A stretch of 64,000 nt of DNA, from the NCBI GenBank assembly GCA_038206385.1, contig JBBRAW010000003.1:1-64000 (forward strand), given 5' to 3'. The position numbers and the translations under genes were made by a program. The stretch is from JANXSD01 sp038206385 (GTDB lineage: Bacteria; Bacteroidota; Bacteroidia; AKYH767-A; OLB10). Below, piece by piece: positions 51,480 through 60,580 of the stretch (position 1 is the first letter of the stretch; each line of letters starts with the position of its first letter). The notes under the pieces are model-generated. The model saw nothing but the letters and a program-made list of their open reading frames with translations. It was not told the DNA's origin and ran no database searches.

Positions 51480-53524
51480 GCAGCTTTCCAGAATCTTAGA
51501 ATAATTGTTTCAGCTAATAAGAAAAACAATGCGAGCAATATGCAATATTTCCATAAAGCAATTCCTTCAGCCATTTGATTTAATGTTTTTGTAAGATCTG
51601 TTGCATTGGGTTTAAAAAACTGCATCTGACTTAAATGTGCGGCATCACCTTTGGCAGAAATTTCTTCGGCAGATAAATACGTTAACACGGATTCTTTACG
51701 ATCATAATTGAATGCAATAACAGCAGCTATTCCTTGCGCAGAATTTAATTCATAAGAACCTGCTTGATTCACTTGTCCAGAAGTATTTATTTGAATTCCA
51801 CCAGCAACATTTCGATGCGCAGGAATTAAATCTACTTTTAAATTTTTATTTACAAGATGAAATGTCTCATCTGCTCCAATACTTACTCGATCTAATTCAA
51901 TTGGCAACTCTCGTCCAAGTGTGTAGGAGAAAGCAGGCTGACGCATACTTAACAATGCCATCTTATAAAGTACAGGAACAATCATCGCATGACGCGCTAA
52001 ATTGCTAAAGCCAGGATTCAATGGTACTGAAAAAAGATAAATAGTTCCTTTCCCTAAAGTATATTCTGTTAATAAAGGATCACCACCTTGCAATTGCATC
52101 AACACTAATCTACTTGCACTTCCTTTCGATAATGGAAAATGTTTTAATGTAACTGGATAATCAATAGCATCTGAAGATCGTTTGTTGTTGTCAAATACAT
52201 CAACAAATAATGGATGTTTAGTATCCACACGTTCTACCTTATCAATAGCAGTAACAGCTGGTGAGAATGCATCCCCTTTCAAAAAAGAATTATAACTTGC
52301 TAAATCGGAAAGGCTATCAGGAAAAATAACAATTGATCCACCACCAATTAAATATTTCTCTAACTCTTGACTTAGTCCAGAAGATAATGATGGTATCTCA
52401 TTTAGAATCACTAAATCTTGCTGTGGCAATTGCGAATAATCCACCTGACTAGAAGCCGATTTATTAAAGATAAAGAAATCATCTTTACCAAATAATGCAT
52501 TTAAGTAAGGACCTGTTTCATGCCCATCAATACTTAAAACTTTTAATTTCTCTTTAACTTCAAATGCTAAATAATATGTATCATCAAATGTTATTGGCTG
52601 ATCCGTAATTTGCACTTCAGTACTTTGCCAACCAGGAGTATTAACAGTAAAATTTAATGAAGTAACTACTGATTGTCCAGCAGGAATCGGTGTACTTGCA
52701 ACTGCACGTTGACTGCCATTAACGATTAACCGAATAGGTACATTTTCAGCAACTTTATCACCACTGTTACTTATTTTCACAAATAAATTTACTGGTCTGT
52801 TTAATTGCACTACTGGACTTTCTAACCAACAAGAGTCTATAAAAATATTTGAAACAGCTTGTACAGGTAATGAAACAATATTTAAACCAAGTGATGAATC
52901 AGATTTAATATTTTCAATATCTGAAGTACTACTTTGGAAATCACTTATTAGAAATGATTGTTTACTGTCATCTTTAGATTGATTTAATGCTTCTTCTTGT
53001 CGAGATACGACTGATGATAACATTCGAGAAACTGGAGAAACTTTCACATGATCTAGCTCTTCTAAAAATTCATCACGACTAAACAATCGCTGATGTACTG
53101 CTTCAAAATCGTTTGTTAGCAATTGGAATTTTGTAGATGCTGAATATGCTGATGCAATCTCTCTTGCTTTACGACGAGCAACATCCAATAATGTTCCTTC
53201 ACGAGTAATCCCTTCCATACTGAAAGAATTATCAACATAAATACTTACCGAACGATTGGCAGAACGATTAGCTGCTTTACCAACAGGAATAATTGGCTGG
53301 GCAAATGCAAGTACTAAAAATATTACAGCGAGAATTCTGCAAGCAAGCACAAGTAAATGTTTTAAACGACTTAAGCGAGTAGTTTCTTCCTTTAACTCTT
53401 GTAGAAAACGAACATTGGTAAAATATGCCTTCTTGAACTTCCGAAAATTAAAGAGATGGATAAGAATAGGAATTGCAACGAGTGAAAGGGCAAAGAGGAA
53501 TGTTGGGATTAGAAAGCTGATCAC
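51476..53524 (-). CDS. BatA-like protein with von Willebrand A domain
   Basis: A 682-residue membrane protein. The N-terminal BatA domain (1-85) contains a first helix (FLIPTFLFALSLVAIPILIH), the family signature LFNFRKFKKAYFTNVRFLQE and a second helix (VLACRILAVIFLVLAFAQPI). A vWA domain follows with the MIDAS start YVDNSFSMEG (about 95-105). A long periplasmic Ig-like/gatase-like region runs to a C-terminal helix (YCILLALFFLLAETIIL). Bat proteins in Bacteroidota are linked to stress and aerotolerance. batD and batE at 61.7-64 kb belong to the same functional group, though encoded separately. It is translationally coupled to the dihydroorotase homologue. Confidence 0.85.
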   Translation of the reverse strand: MISFLIPTFLFALSLVAIPILIHLFNFRKFKKAYFTNVRFLQELKEETTRLSRLKHLLVLACRILAVIFLVLAFAQPIIPVGKAANRSANRSVSIYVDNSFSMEGITREGTLLDVARRKAREIASAYSASTKFQLLTNDFEAVHQRLFSRDEFLEELDHVKVSPVSRMLSSVVSRQEEALNQSKDDSKQSFLISDFQSSTSDIENIKSDSSLGLNIVSLPVQAVSNIFIDSCWLESPVVQLNRPVNLFVKISNSGDKVAENVPIRLIVNGSQRAVASTPIPAGQSVVTSLNFTVNTPGWQSTEVQITDQPITFDDTYYLAFEVKEKLKVLSIDGHETGPYLNALFGKDDFFIFNKSASSQVDYSQLPQQDLVILNEIPSLSSGLSQELEKYLIGGGSIVIFPDSLSDLASYNSFLKGDAFSPAVTAIDKVERVDTKHPLFVDVFDNNKRSSDAIDYPVTLKHFPLSKGSASRLVLMQLQGGDPLLTEYTLGKGTIYLFSVPLNPGFSNLARHAMIVPVLYKMALLSMRQPAFSYTLGRELPIELDRVSIGADETFHLVNKNLKVDLIPAHRNVAGGIQINTSGQVNQAGSYELNSAQGIAAVIAFNYDRKESVLTYLSAEEISAKGDAAHLSQMQFFKPNATDLTKTLNQMAEGIALWKYCILLALFFLLAETIILRFWKAA

Positions 53525-53947
53525 AGGTTTTAGCTATTACCCTGCGAAAATAGTAATTCCTAGTCAATTTGCCAATGATAATTTGAAATCACGATAGCTA
53601 TCAGGTTAGTATTTTAAAAGTTAGATACTATTCGAAAAATCTAAAGCATTCATTTGACTCAATAATTTTCAAAGTTTACATACTGACACATTTAATTATT
53701 ATTGAAAATGTTAGATGACATTCCTTGTGAATTTAATTTTGTGTTGCAACGAAAAACTGGAAAGTGCGTTTGAAATAATAGTTATTAAACATTAGGAATA
53801 AATATTAAAAGTGATCACAATACTTGATAGAATTATGAATCAACCTTTTAACCAACGTTCTTATTAACACTTGTATGTAGAATTCTATTTTATACTTTCT
53901 AACAAAGATCCATTAACATTCCGTTATCTTAGAAAAAACAAGCGCAC
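53525..53947. other. Intergenic between divergent BatA-like and phoH genes
   Basis: This 423-base region has no reading frame of note. It contains a degraded copy of the CGATAGCTATCG palindrome (about 53591-53604). No clear TAnnTTTG box is seen for either gene; TATCTTAG at about 53921 is a poor match. Confidence 0.5.
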
Positions 53948-55312
53948 ATGGCTCGAGCAATAACTACTACAAAAGAAAAAGACCGCAAAATTTTTGTTCT
54001 TGATACTTCTGCTATTTTATTTGATCATAATGCCTATTTTAATTTTAAGGAGCATGATGTTGCAATACCAATTACTGTTCTCGAAGAAATTGATCGTTTT
54101 AAAAAAGGAAATGATGTTATAAATTTTGAGGCAAGGGAATTCATTCGAAGTATTGATAAACTTTCGGGAAACTTTTCACTGCAAGATTGGATTCCATTGA
54201 ATGGACCTACTAAAGGCAAATTTCGAGTATTGATGAATGAGAAATCGAGTAAGATCGATGCTGATATTGTTTTTGGTGAAAAGAAAGCAGATCATCGAAT
54301 TCTCAATGCTGCATTATCAATTCAAAGTGAATATCCTCATCGTAAAGTTGTATTAATAAGCAAGGATATAAATCTGAGGTTAAAGGCTAAATCATTAAAT
54401 CTAGCTGCTGAAGATTACCAAACAGGAAAAGTTAAAGATATCAGTGAGCTTTATACAGGTAAATCACTTGTTGAAAATTTAAGCAAGAAAGTTATCGATA
54501 AGATTTACCAAGATGGATGGTGTGCATGGAAAGATGTGGTGAAAGAAAGGCCACAAAACAATCATTACTTTATTTTAAGAGGTAAATCAGATAGTGGATC
54601 TGCTTCTGCGCTGGGATATTTTAATCCGCAAAATGAACGTATTGAACGCGTAAATAAAGAAGCCGCTGCTGGTATTCGTCCGCGAAATGCAGAACAAGCT
54701 TTTGCGATGCACGCTGTGTTAAACCCAAACATTTTGCTTACAACAATTATGGGCGTTGCAGGTACTGGTAAAACATTACTTGCTTTAGCTTCTGCGATGG
54801 AACAAAAAAGTAAGTACCGACAAATATTTCTTGCGCGACCAATTGTTCCTCTAAGCAACAAAGACATTGGATTTCTTCCTGGTGATATTAAATCGAAAAT
54901 CAATCCATACATGGAGCCATTGTGGGATAATTTAAAATTTATTCAAAGCCAATATCGTGAGACTGATAAAGAATTTCAGAAAATAAATGACATGGTGGAA
55001 AATGAAAAATTACATATCACACCATTGGCATATATTAGAGGAAGAAGCTTGAGCAATATTTGTTTCATTATTGATGAAGCACAAAATTTAACGCCTCATG
55101 AAGTAAAAACGATCATTACACGAGCAGGTGAAGGAACGAAAATTATTTTCACTGGAGATATTTTTCAGATTGATACTCCATATTTGGATTCACATAGTAA
55201 TGGTCTAAGTACTTTGATAGACAAAATGAAAAATCAAGCATTGTATGCCCATATTACGCTTGAGAAAGGAGAAAGAAGTGAGTTGGCAAATCTCGCAGGA
55301 ACATTGTTGTAA
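53948..55312 (+). CDS. PhoH family protein with N-terminal PIN domain
   Basis: A 454-residue protein. Residues about 14-150 form a PIN ribonuclease domain with acidic residues in FVLDTSAILFDH, PITVLEEIDRFK and KADHRILNAA. The C-terminal PhoH ATPase (about 235-450) has Walker A GVAGTGKTLLAL, Walker B FIIDEAQN and the sensor-like KIIFTGDIFQID. PIN-PhoH fusions (PhoH2) are RNA helicase/RNase enzymes. Monocistronic, with a strong terminator after the stop. Confidence 0.92.
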   Translation: MARAITTTKEKDRKIFVLDTSAILFDHNAYFNFKEHDVAIPITVLEEIDRFKKGNDVINFEAREFIRSIDKLSGNFSLQDWIPLNGPTKGKFRVLMNEKSSKIDADIVFGEKKADHRILNAALSIQSEYPHRKVVLISKDINLRLKAKSLNLAAEDYQTGKVKDISELYTGKSLVENLSKKVIDKIYQDGWCAWKDVVKERPQNNHYFILRGKSDSGSASALGYFNPQNERIERVNKEAAAGIRPRNAEQAFAMHAVLNPNILLTTIMGVAGTGKTLLALASAMEQKSKYRQIFLARPIVPLSNKDIGFLPGDIKSKINPYMEPLWDNLKFIQSQYRETDKEFQKINDMVENEKLHITPLAYIRGRSLSNICFIIDEAQNLTPHEVKTIITRAGEGTKIIFTGDIFQIDTPYLDSHSNGLSTLIDKMKNQALYAHITLEKGERSELANLAGTLL

Positions 55313-55332
55313 TGATTATTACAATTTAATTA

Positions 55333-55375
55333 AAAAGCCCTGAAGTCTGACGAATGTCTGGACTTCAGGGCTTTT
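55333..55375. terminator. Bidirectional terminator between phoH and the lipoprotein genes
   Basis: AAAAGCCCTGAAGTC (55333-55347) and GACTTCAGGGCTTTT (55361-55375) form a perfect 15-bp stem with a 13-base loop. It lies between convergent genes and has A/T runs on both sides. Confidence 0.92.
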
Positions 55376-55391
55376 AAAATTTATAAATGAA

Positions 55392-55697
55392 TTATTTGCC
55401 TTTGGCCTTGTCCATCATTTTATCACCTGATTTCTTTGCTTTATCCATTGCTTTATCTGCATGATTTTTTGCAGTATCAGCAACAGCGGTAACAGTGCTA
55501 TCCACTTTGTTCATTGCAGTATCAACAGTTGCAGCAGCAGCAGTTGCAGCTTCTTCAGCAGCTTGCATCGCAGATTCAGCAGCAGCAGTTGAGTCAGCTA
55601 TACGTTTTTCGTCAGCTGCTTTTTGTTCAGCACTTGGACCACAAGCCACAAGAGAAAACATTCCAGCAATCATTGCTAGTGTAAATATTTTTTTCAT
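55392..55697 (-). CDS. Small Ala/Lys-rich lipoprotein
   Basis: A 101-residue lipoprotein with the lipidated Cys at 19 (MFSLVACGPSAEQKAADEKR). The rest is a long low-complexity helix rich in Ala, Asp and Lys (DTAMNKVDSTVTAVADTAKN, DKAKKSGDKMMDKAK), reminiscent of LEA-like or Lpp-like helices. It is the second of a tandem pair with the gene at 55724; both share ACGPSAE and the same leader. Function unknown, perhaps envelope stress. Confidence 0.78.
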   Translation of the reverse strand: MKKIFTLAMIAGMFSLVACGPSAEQKAADEKRIADSTAAAESAMQAAEEAATAAAATVDTAMNKVDSTVTAVADTAKNHADKAMDKAKKSGDKMMDKAKGK

Positions 55698-55723
55698 TTT
55701 AATTTATCTGAATATTTTTAGTA

Positions 55724-56059
55724 TTAACCTTTACCTTGACCAGCTTTAACATCTTTAGGCTTAATAGTTGGCTTAACCGGTTTAATTGTTGGCTTTTTAA
55801 CCTTGTTTTTTAAACCTGCAATTGAATCAGCACTCATTTTAGCAGCAACCGAATCAGCGGCCATTTTAGCAGCACTTGCCATGCTATCAGCTTGCATTTT
55901 CTGCACCTGCATCATAGAATCTTGAACTCTAGCTGATGCAACAGCAGCAATAGAGTCAGCGGCTAACTTTTCTTTAGCAGCTTTTTCTTCAGCGCTAGGT
56001 CCGCATGCAACAAAAGCCATCATTCCGGCTCCGATCATAAGTAGAGAAATTTTTTTCAT
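55724..56059 (-). CDS. Small Ala-rich lipoprotein, paralogue of the next gene
   Basis: A 111-residue lipoprotein with Cys19 (MMAFVACGPSAEEKAAKEKL). A helical Ala/Ser/Met-rich region with SMASAAKMAADSVAAKMSAD is followed by a basic Pro/Lys tail (KKPTIKPVKPTIKPKDVKAG) absent from its paralogue. The tail is a candidate for peptidoglycan or polysaccharide contact. A perfect consensus promoter precedes it. Confidence 0.78.
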   Translation of the reverse strand: MKKISLLMIGAGMMAFVACGPSAEEKAAKEKLAADSIAAVASARVQDSMMQVQKMQADSMASAAKMAADSVAAKMSADSIAGLKNKVKKPTIKPVKPTIKPKDVKAGQGKG

Positions 56060-56079
56060 TTATTTTGAATTTGGAGGCA

Positions 56080-56110
56080 CAAAGGTATAAATCAAATTCT
56101 TATGAGCAAA
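56080..56110 (-). promoter_or_regulatory. Consensus promoter of the lipoprotein pair
   Basis: On the minus strand TTTG (56110-56107), 19 bases, TACCTTTG (56087-56080), then ATG at 56059. It is one of the best matches to the Bacteroidota promoter in the window. Confidence 0.75.
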
Positions 56111-56188
56111 TTGAATTTTAACAATCATTTACTTTAATTAAAATGTATTTTTATACCTTTACCCTTTCAAAAAAAATATCAAAATAAA

Positions 56189-56854
56189 ATGAAAAAAATT
56201 CTTCTATCTGCCCTCTTACTTGCAGCCACTGCAACTCTTTACACAGGATGTAAAAAAGATAGCGACACAACAGGTCCAGTAATTACTATTGATGGCAATA
56301 ATCCAGATTACAGTATTTTAAAATTGACTTATACTGACGCAGGTGCAACGGCAAATGATGATGTTGATGGAATGGTACTTACTACCTCAACTGATAACGT
56401 TAACAATCTTTTAGCAGGTTCTTATGTAGTAACCTATACAGCTAAGGATAAAGCGGGTAATTCTAGTACTGAAATCCGTGATGTGAATGTTGTAAATATG
56501 AGTGGATCTTATGCAGCAAAAGATACTTGTTATATCATACCAGCAGATACAGCATCACATTATACTGAAACAGTAACTGTTGCAACAGCAAATATAAACT
56601 TCTCAAGATTCGGCAATTATGATAATGGAGCTGTTTATGGAACAATATTAGGTAACCATACTGATGGTTATACTATTGTTATTCCAAATCAAACTGTTCT
56701 TTGTGGTATGATTCCAGTAAATCGTATTTTCTCTGGAACAGGAACGATTTCTTTTGCAACAAATGGAACTACAGTTGTTAGAACTATGATAGTTAATTTT
56801 ACTGAAGTAACAAATGGAACGACAGCGAACTGTACTGATACCTATATAAAGTAA
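56189..56854 (+). CDS. Lipoprotein with DUF5011/Ig-like domain
   Basis: A 221-residue lipoprotein: signal peptide with Cys21 (LAATATLYTGC), then an Ig-like DUF5011 domain (about 30-105: GPVITIDGNNPDYSILK, YTDAGATANDDVDG, GSYVVTYTAKDKAGNSSTEI) as found in Bacteroidota surface lipoproteins. The C-terminal half (NMSGSYAAKDTCYII onwards) is a beta-rich domain I do not recognise. Probably exported to the outer membrane or cell surface. Confidence 0.83.
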   Translation: MKKILLSALLLAATATLYTGCKKDSDTTGPVITIDGNNPDYSILKLTYTDAGATANDDVDGMVLTTSTDNVNNLLAGSYVVTYTAKDKAGNSSTEIRDVNVVNMSGSYAAKDTCYIIPADTASHYTETVTVATANINFSRFGNYDNGAVYGTILGNHTDGYTIVIPNQTVLCGMIPVNRIFSGTGTISFATNGTTVVRTMIVNFTEVTNGTTANCTDTYIK

Positions 56855-56870
56855 TTATTAATTAATCAAT

Positions 56871-56910
56871 AAATAATAGCCCTGTAGTAGACACTACAGG
56901 GCTATTATTT
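56871..56910. terminator. Bidirectional terminator after the DUF5011 lipoprotein gene
   Basis: AAATAATAGCCCTGTAGT (56871-56888), loop AGAC, ACTACAGGGCTATTATTT (56893-56910): a perfect 18-bp stem with a T run after it. It lies between the lipoprotein and a convergent small gene. Confidence 0.93.
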
Positions 56911-56934
56911 TTCTGTAAACTATTAATTTTATGG

Positions 56935-57054
56935 TTAAAACCTAAATCCGGATAATATTAATAGTCCAGAAGCTAAAATTAAAAGTGACACAGAAAGGCG
57001 GGTGAAACTAGCATTGTGCAATTTCAATTCTGGAGTAGTATCTTTTTTCATCAT
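56935..57054 (-). CDS. Small single-helix membrane protein, 39 residues
   Basis: Reads MMKKDTTPELKLHNASFTRL then SVSLLILASGLLILSGFRF. A polar 20-residue N-terminus is followed by one hydrophobic helix and a short basic end, a plausible single-pass inner-membrane micropeptide. It ends 24 bases from the terminator stem it shares with the convergent lipoprotein gene. No homologue comes to mind. Evidence is limited to composition and placement. Confidence 0.48.
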   Translation of the reverse strand: MMKKDTTPELKLHNASFTRLSVSLLILASGLLILSGFRF

Positions 57055-57197
57055 TTTGTTATTTCCTCAACTAAGGCAAACACTGTACCTTTTATTATTT
57101 TCCTACGGAGTTTATTACCGTGTTCCAATAGCATAACTGTTGTTTCACCCATATTGATCTTTTTCCTCCATCGATATCGATTAATTCTTCTCTTTGA

Positions 57198-57205
57198 TAC
57201 CTTTG
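57198..57205 (+). promoter_or_regulatory. -7 box of the LtaS-like operon
   Basis: TACCTTTG fits TAnnTTTG and ends four bases before ATG 57210, predicting a leaderless mRNA. No -33 match was found. Confidence 0.5.
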
Positions 57206-57209
57206 CGCC

Positions 57210-59093
57210 ATGCGATTAAAGCCATGGCAACCTTATCAATTATTAGTGAAGAGGCTTTCCATTGCACTTTTACTATATTCTATTTCTCGTGTCGTATTTG
57301 CACTTTGCAACCCAGGAACTGCAATTGGTGGAGGTATCACGCCATTCATTTATGGGATCCGATATGATATTGCGGCTATTGTTATTCTAAATAGCCTATT
57401 TATCGTTCTACACCTCTATCCTACCAAATTATTTTTTAATAAAATTTACCAAAATCTATTAGCTTTCCTTTTCCATTTCATCAACAACTTAGCGCTACTT
57501 TTTAACTATATCGATTGTGCCTGGTTTCCCTACACACAAAAAAGAACTACAGCCGATTTCTTTACATTACTAAAAACTGGTAACGATGCAGGAAATAATA
57601 TTGGTCAATATATAGTAGATTATTGGTATATCTTATTAACGTGGTTGATTAGTATCTTTTTGGGGATTTTTCTGTACAAAAAAACGAGGTTTAATTACCA
57701 CGATCAAAAATTACCAACTCTCATAATACGAATAGTCGTTCTAATTGGTAGCGTTGCCATTTTTGTTGTAGCAGCTCGAGGCGGATTGCAATACAAACCA
57801 CTTTCGGTTCAAGAAGCTGCAAGTATGACTAAACAGCAGTGTATTCCGTTAGTACTTAATACACCTTACACGCTCATCAAAAATTATAGCGCTGATCCTT
57901 TGCCCTCAGAATTATATATGAGTACCATTCAAGCCGACCAGCTTTTCAATCCACATCAACAAATGAATCCGATAGATTCAATGGACAAAAAAAATGTGGT
58001 GATTATCATTCTTGAAAGCTTTTCGAAACAATATATTGGTGCTTTTAATAATGGAATTGGCTATACTCCATTTCTGGATTCATTGATGAAAGAAAGTTTG
58101 GTTTATACAAGAGCGTATGCAAATGGAAAAAGATCTATCGAAGGAATTCCTGCGGTTACTAGTTCAATGCCTTCGTTAATGGACGAACCATTTATTACTT
58201 CCGCATGGAACACGAATTACATTAGTAGTATTGCCTCTACGTTGAAACCTTTAGGATATAGATCTGCTTTCTTTCACGGAGGAAATAATGGCACTATGGG
58301 ATTTGTTAGTTTCTGTAATCTCATCGGATACGATGAGTATAACGGACGTAATGAATACGACGGAGCAAAAACTGATTACGATGGTAACTGGGGTATTTTT
58401 GATGAACCATTTTATCAATTTATGATTCGTAAAATGAATAAGATGCAACAACCATTTTTGTCTACCGTATTCTCACTTTCCTCTCATCATCCGTACACTA
58501 TTCCTGCTCCTTATAAAAACAAATTCCCAAAAGGAACTCAAGAGATTCATGAAAGTATCGGTTATGCTGATTTTGCATTAAAAACATTTTTCAAAGAGGC
58601 TGCGAAACAACCTTGGTTTAAAAATACACTCTTCGTAATCACTGCGGATCATACTGGTCCGGCGAGTGGTGCATACTATACTACACGACAAGGAATATAT
58701 GAAATTCCAATTTTATTTTATGAATCTAATTCTGTTTTGAAAGGTAAATCAAACATTGTTGCTCAACAAATAGATATTTTTCCTACTGTTTTAGATTACC
58801 TTCATTACAATGGAAAATTTAGTTCATTTGGTCAAAGTTTATTATCAAATATTCACATGCGTGGAGCAGTAAATTATATGAATAACTCATGGCAATTAAT
58901 TACGTCAAATTATTCACTGCTCTTTGATGGTACTAAGACAACAGGATTATATAATTTGAAAAATGATAGTTTATTACAAAACAATTTGAATGTTTCGCTT
59001 GCAGATACTGTTCGTTATTATGAGCCATTTCTTAAAGCTATATTACAACAATACAGACAAGGTTTAATTCATAATACCATCGTTAAGAAGTGA
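57210..59093 (+). CDS. LTA synthase-like sulfatase-fold membrane protein
   Basis: A 627-residue protein. The N-terminal 210 residues hold about five membrane helices (LSIALLLYSISRVVFALC, DIAAIVILNSLFIVLHL, YWYILLTWLISIFLGIFLY). The C-terminal part is an extracytoplasmic sulfatase-fold domain with KNVVIIILESFSKQY (metal-binding Glu), the nucleophile region ANGKRSIEGIPAV (Ser where LtaS has Thr), FFHGGNNGTMGF and VITADHTG. In Gram-negatives such proteins transfer phosphoglycerol- or phosphoethanolamine-type groups to glycans or lipids. Its stop overlaps the diacylglycerol-kinase-like gene, which would recycle the diacylglycerol produced. Confidence 0.85.
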   Translation: MRLKPWQPYQLLVKRLSIALLLYSISRVVFALCNPGTAIGGGITPFIYGIRYDIAAIVILNSLFIVLHLYPTKLFFNKIYQNLLAFLFHFINNLALLFNYIDCAWFPYTQKRTTADFFTLLKTGNDAGNNIGQYIVDYWYILLTWLISIFLGIFLYKKTRFNYHDQKLPTLIIRIVVLIGSVAIFVVAARGGLQYKPLSVQEAASMTKQQCIPLVLNTPYTLIKNYSADPLPSELYMSTIQADQLFNPHQQMNPIDSMDKKNVVIIILESFSKQYIGAFNNGIGYTPFLDSLMKESLVYTRAYANGKRSIEGIPAVTSSMPSLMDEPFITSAWNTNYISSIASTLKPLGYRSAFFHGGNNGTMGFVSFCNLIGYDEYNGRNEYDGAKTDYDGNWGIFDEPFYQFMIRKMNKMQQPFLSTVFSLSSHHPYTIPAPYKNKFPKGTQEIHESIGYADFALKTFFKEAAKQPWFKNTLFVITADHTGPASGAYYTTRQGIYEIPILFYESNSVLKGKSNIVAQQIDIFPTVLDYLHYNGKFSSFGQSLLSNIHMRGAVNYMNNSWQLITSNYSLLFDGTKTTGLYNLKNDSLLQNNLNVSLADTVRYYEPFLKAILQQYRQGLIHNTIVKK

Positions 59094-59965
59094 AAAAAAT
59101 ACGCATACTCATCAACCCTATTGCTGGTAATGGATTAGCGCCTCGCATTGCAAAGATGGTGGATGCCTCCGGGCTCAATAACAACTACGAAGTAGAAACA
59201 CAAACAACAGAATATGCTGGTCATGCAGTAGCGTTAACACGAGAAGCAGTTCAACAAGAGTATGCTGCTGTGATTGCTGTTGGTGGTGATGGAACTGTTA
59301 ACGAAGTTGCCTCTTCATTAGTTGGAACGAATACAAGTTTAGGGATCATACCAGCAGGATCTGGAAATGGATTAGCGCGTCATATTGGAATGAATTTGAA
59401 TCCGCATAAAGGATTGATGCAATTGAATACTGCAAAAATTGAAGCTATTGATAGCTTAAAAATCAATGATCGATTTGCTGTTAATGTTTCAGGATTTGGA
59501 TTTGATGGTTATGTAGCATGGCTTTTTAATAAATCTAAAAAACGTGGATTAAGTACCTATGCAAAAATCGGCGTTCAAGAATATTTTCGTTATCCACCTG
59601 CTGATTTTAAAATAAATATTGATGGGAAAGATTACGAGCATTCAGCAACCATGTTGGTGATTGCAAATGCTTCACAGTTTGGCAACGCCGCAGTGATTGC
59701 TCCTCGTGCTGATTTGCATGATGGACTACTTGATTTAGTTGCTGTACGTCGGCCAGGAATTTTGCATTTGCCGCAAATGTTTTTTCGTTTGTTTAATGGG
59801 ACATTGAAAGATAATAATTATTTAAAAACATATCACTGCAAAAAATTTACTGCTATCGCATCAAGACCATTGCATTTACATATTGATGGTGAAGCAGTAG
59901 ATCCAATCAGTAAAATTGATGTTGAATTATTTCCTGCATCTTTAAAAGTTTTAATGCCAAAATAA
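59090..59965 (+). CDS. Diacylglycerol kinase family lipid kinase (DgkB/YegS type)
   Basis: A 291-residue lipid kinase with N-terminal INPIAGNG, ATP-binding AVGGDGTVNEVASSL (Gly65-Thr69) and GIIPAGSGNGLARHIG, the DAGK catalytic signature. The C-terminal beta-sandwich includes NASQFGNAAVIAPRADLHDG. Translation appears to start at GTG 59090, overlapping the upstream TGA, and the stop overlaps the next ATG. It would phosphorylate diacylglycerol or a related lipid, consistent with the LtaS-like neighbour. Confidence 0.9.
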   Translation: MKKIRILINPIAGNGLAPRIAKMVDASGLNNNYEVETQTTEYAGHAVALTREAVQQEYAAVIAVGGDGTVNEVASSLVGTNTSLGIIPAGSGNGLARHIGMNLNPHKGLMQLNTAKIEAIDSLKINDRFAVNVSGFGFDGYVAWLFNKSKKRGLSTYAKIGVQEYFRYPPADFKINIDGKDYEHSATMLVIANASQFGNAAVIAPRADLHDGLLDLVAVRRPGILHLPQMFFRLFNGTLKDNNYLKTYHCKKFTAIASRPLHLHIDGEAVDPISKIDVELFPASLKVLMPK

Positions 59966-60570
59966 TGAATGATAAAAAATTAGACGAAGGATACTGGGAT
60001 AATCGCTATCGTGATGATTCATCAGCATGGGATGTAGGATTTATTTCCACGCCATTAAAAGAGTACATCGACCAATTGCAAAATAAAGAACTAAAAATTC
60101 TTATTCCAGGATGTGGGAATTCGTATGAAGCGGAATATTTATTTAATCATGGATTTAAAAATATTTTCATCATTGATTTAGCAGATACTCCATTAGAAAA
60201 TTTTGCTAATCGAAACCCTTCTTTCCCAAAAGCGCATTTATTAAAAGGAGATTTTTTTGATCATAAAGACACGTATGATTTGATCATTGAACAAACTTTT
60301 TTCTGTGCAATCAATCCATCATTAAGAGGTGCTTATGTTGATAAAATGCATCAATTATTAAATCCAAATGGAAAATTAGTAGGATTGCTTTTTGATTTCG
60401 AATTCGATAAGGAAGGACCTCCATTTGGTGGTAGCAAATCCGATTATATTGTATTATTTACTCCTTACTTCGAATTAAAACATTTCAAACCTGCATATAA
60501 CTCCATTGAACCGCGTTCTGGTAAGGAACTCTTCATCCTCTGTTTACGAAAAAACCGAGGGATTGACTAA
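59965..60570 (+). CDS. TPMT-family SAM-dependent methyltransferase
   Basis: A 201-residue thiopurine-methyltransferase-like protein: N-terminal GYWDNRYRDDSSAWDVGFI, motif I ILIPGCGNSYEAEYL, IIEQTFFCAINPSLRGAYV and GPPFGGSKSDY all match the family. Bacterial members methylate small thiol, selenium or iodide-type substrates. One-base overlap with the lipid kinase gene indicates the same operon. Confidence 0.9.
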   Translation: MNDKKLDEGYWDNRYRDDSSAWDVGFISTPLKEYIDQLQNKELKILIPGCGNSYEAEYLFNHGFKNIFIIDLADTPLENFANRNPSFPKAHLLKGDFFDHKDTYDLIIEQTFFCAINPSLRGAYVDKMHQLLNPNGKLVGLLFDFEFDKEGPPFGGSKSDYIVLFTPYFELKHFKPAYNSIEPRSGKELFILCLRKNRGID

Positions 60571-60580
60571 ATTCGCAGCA

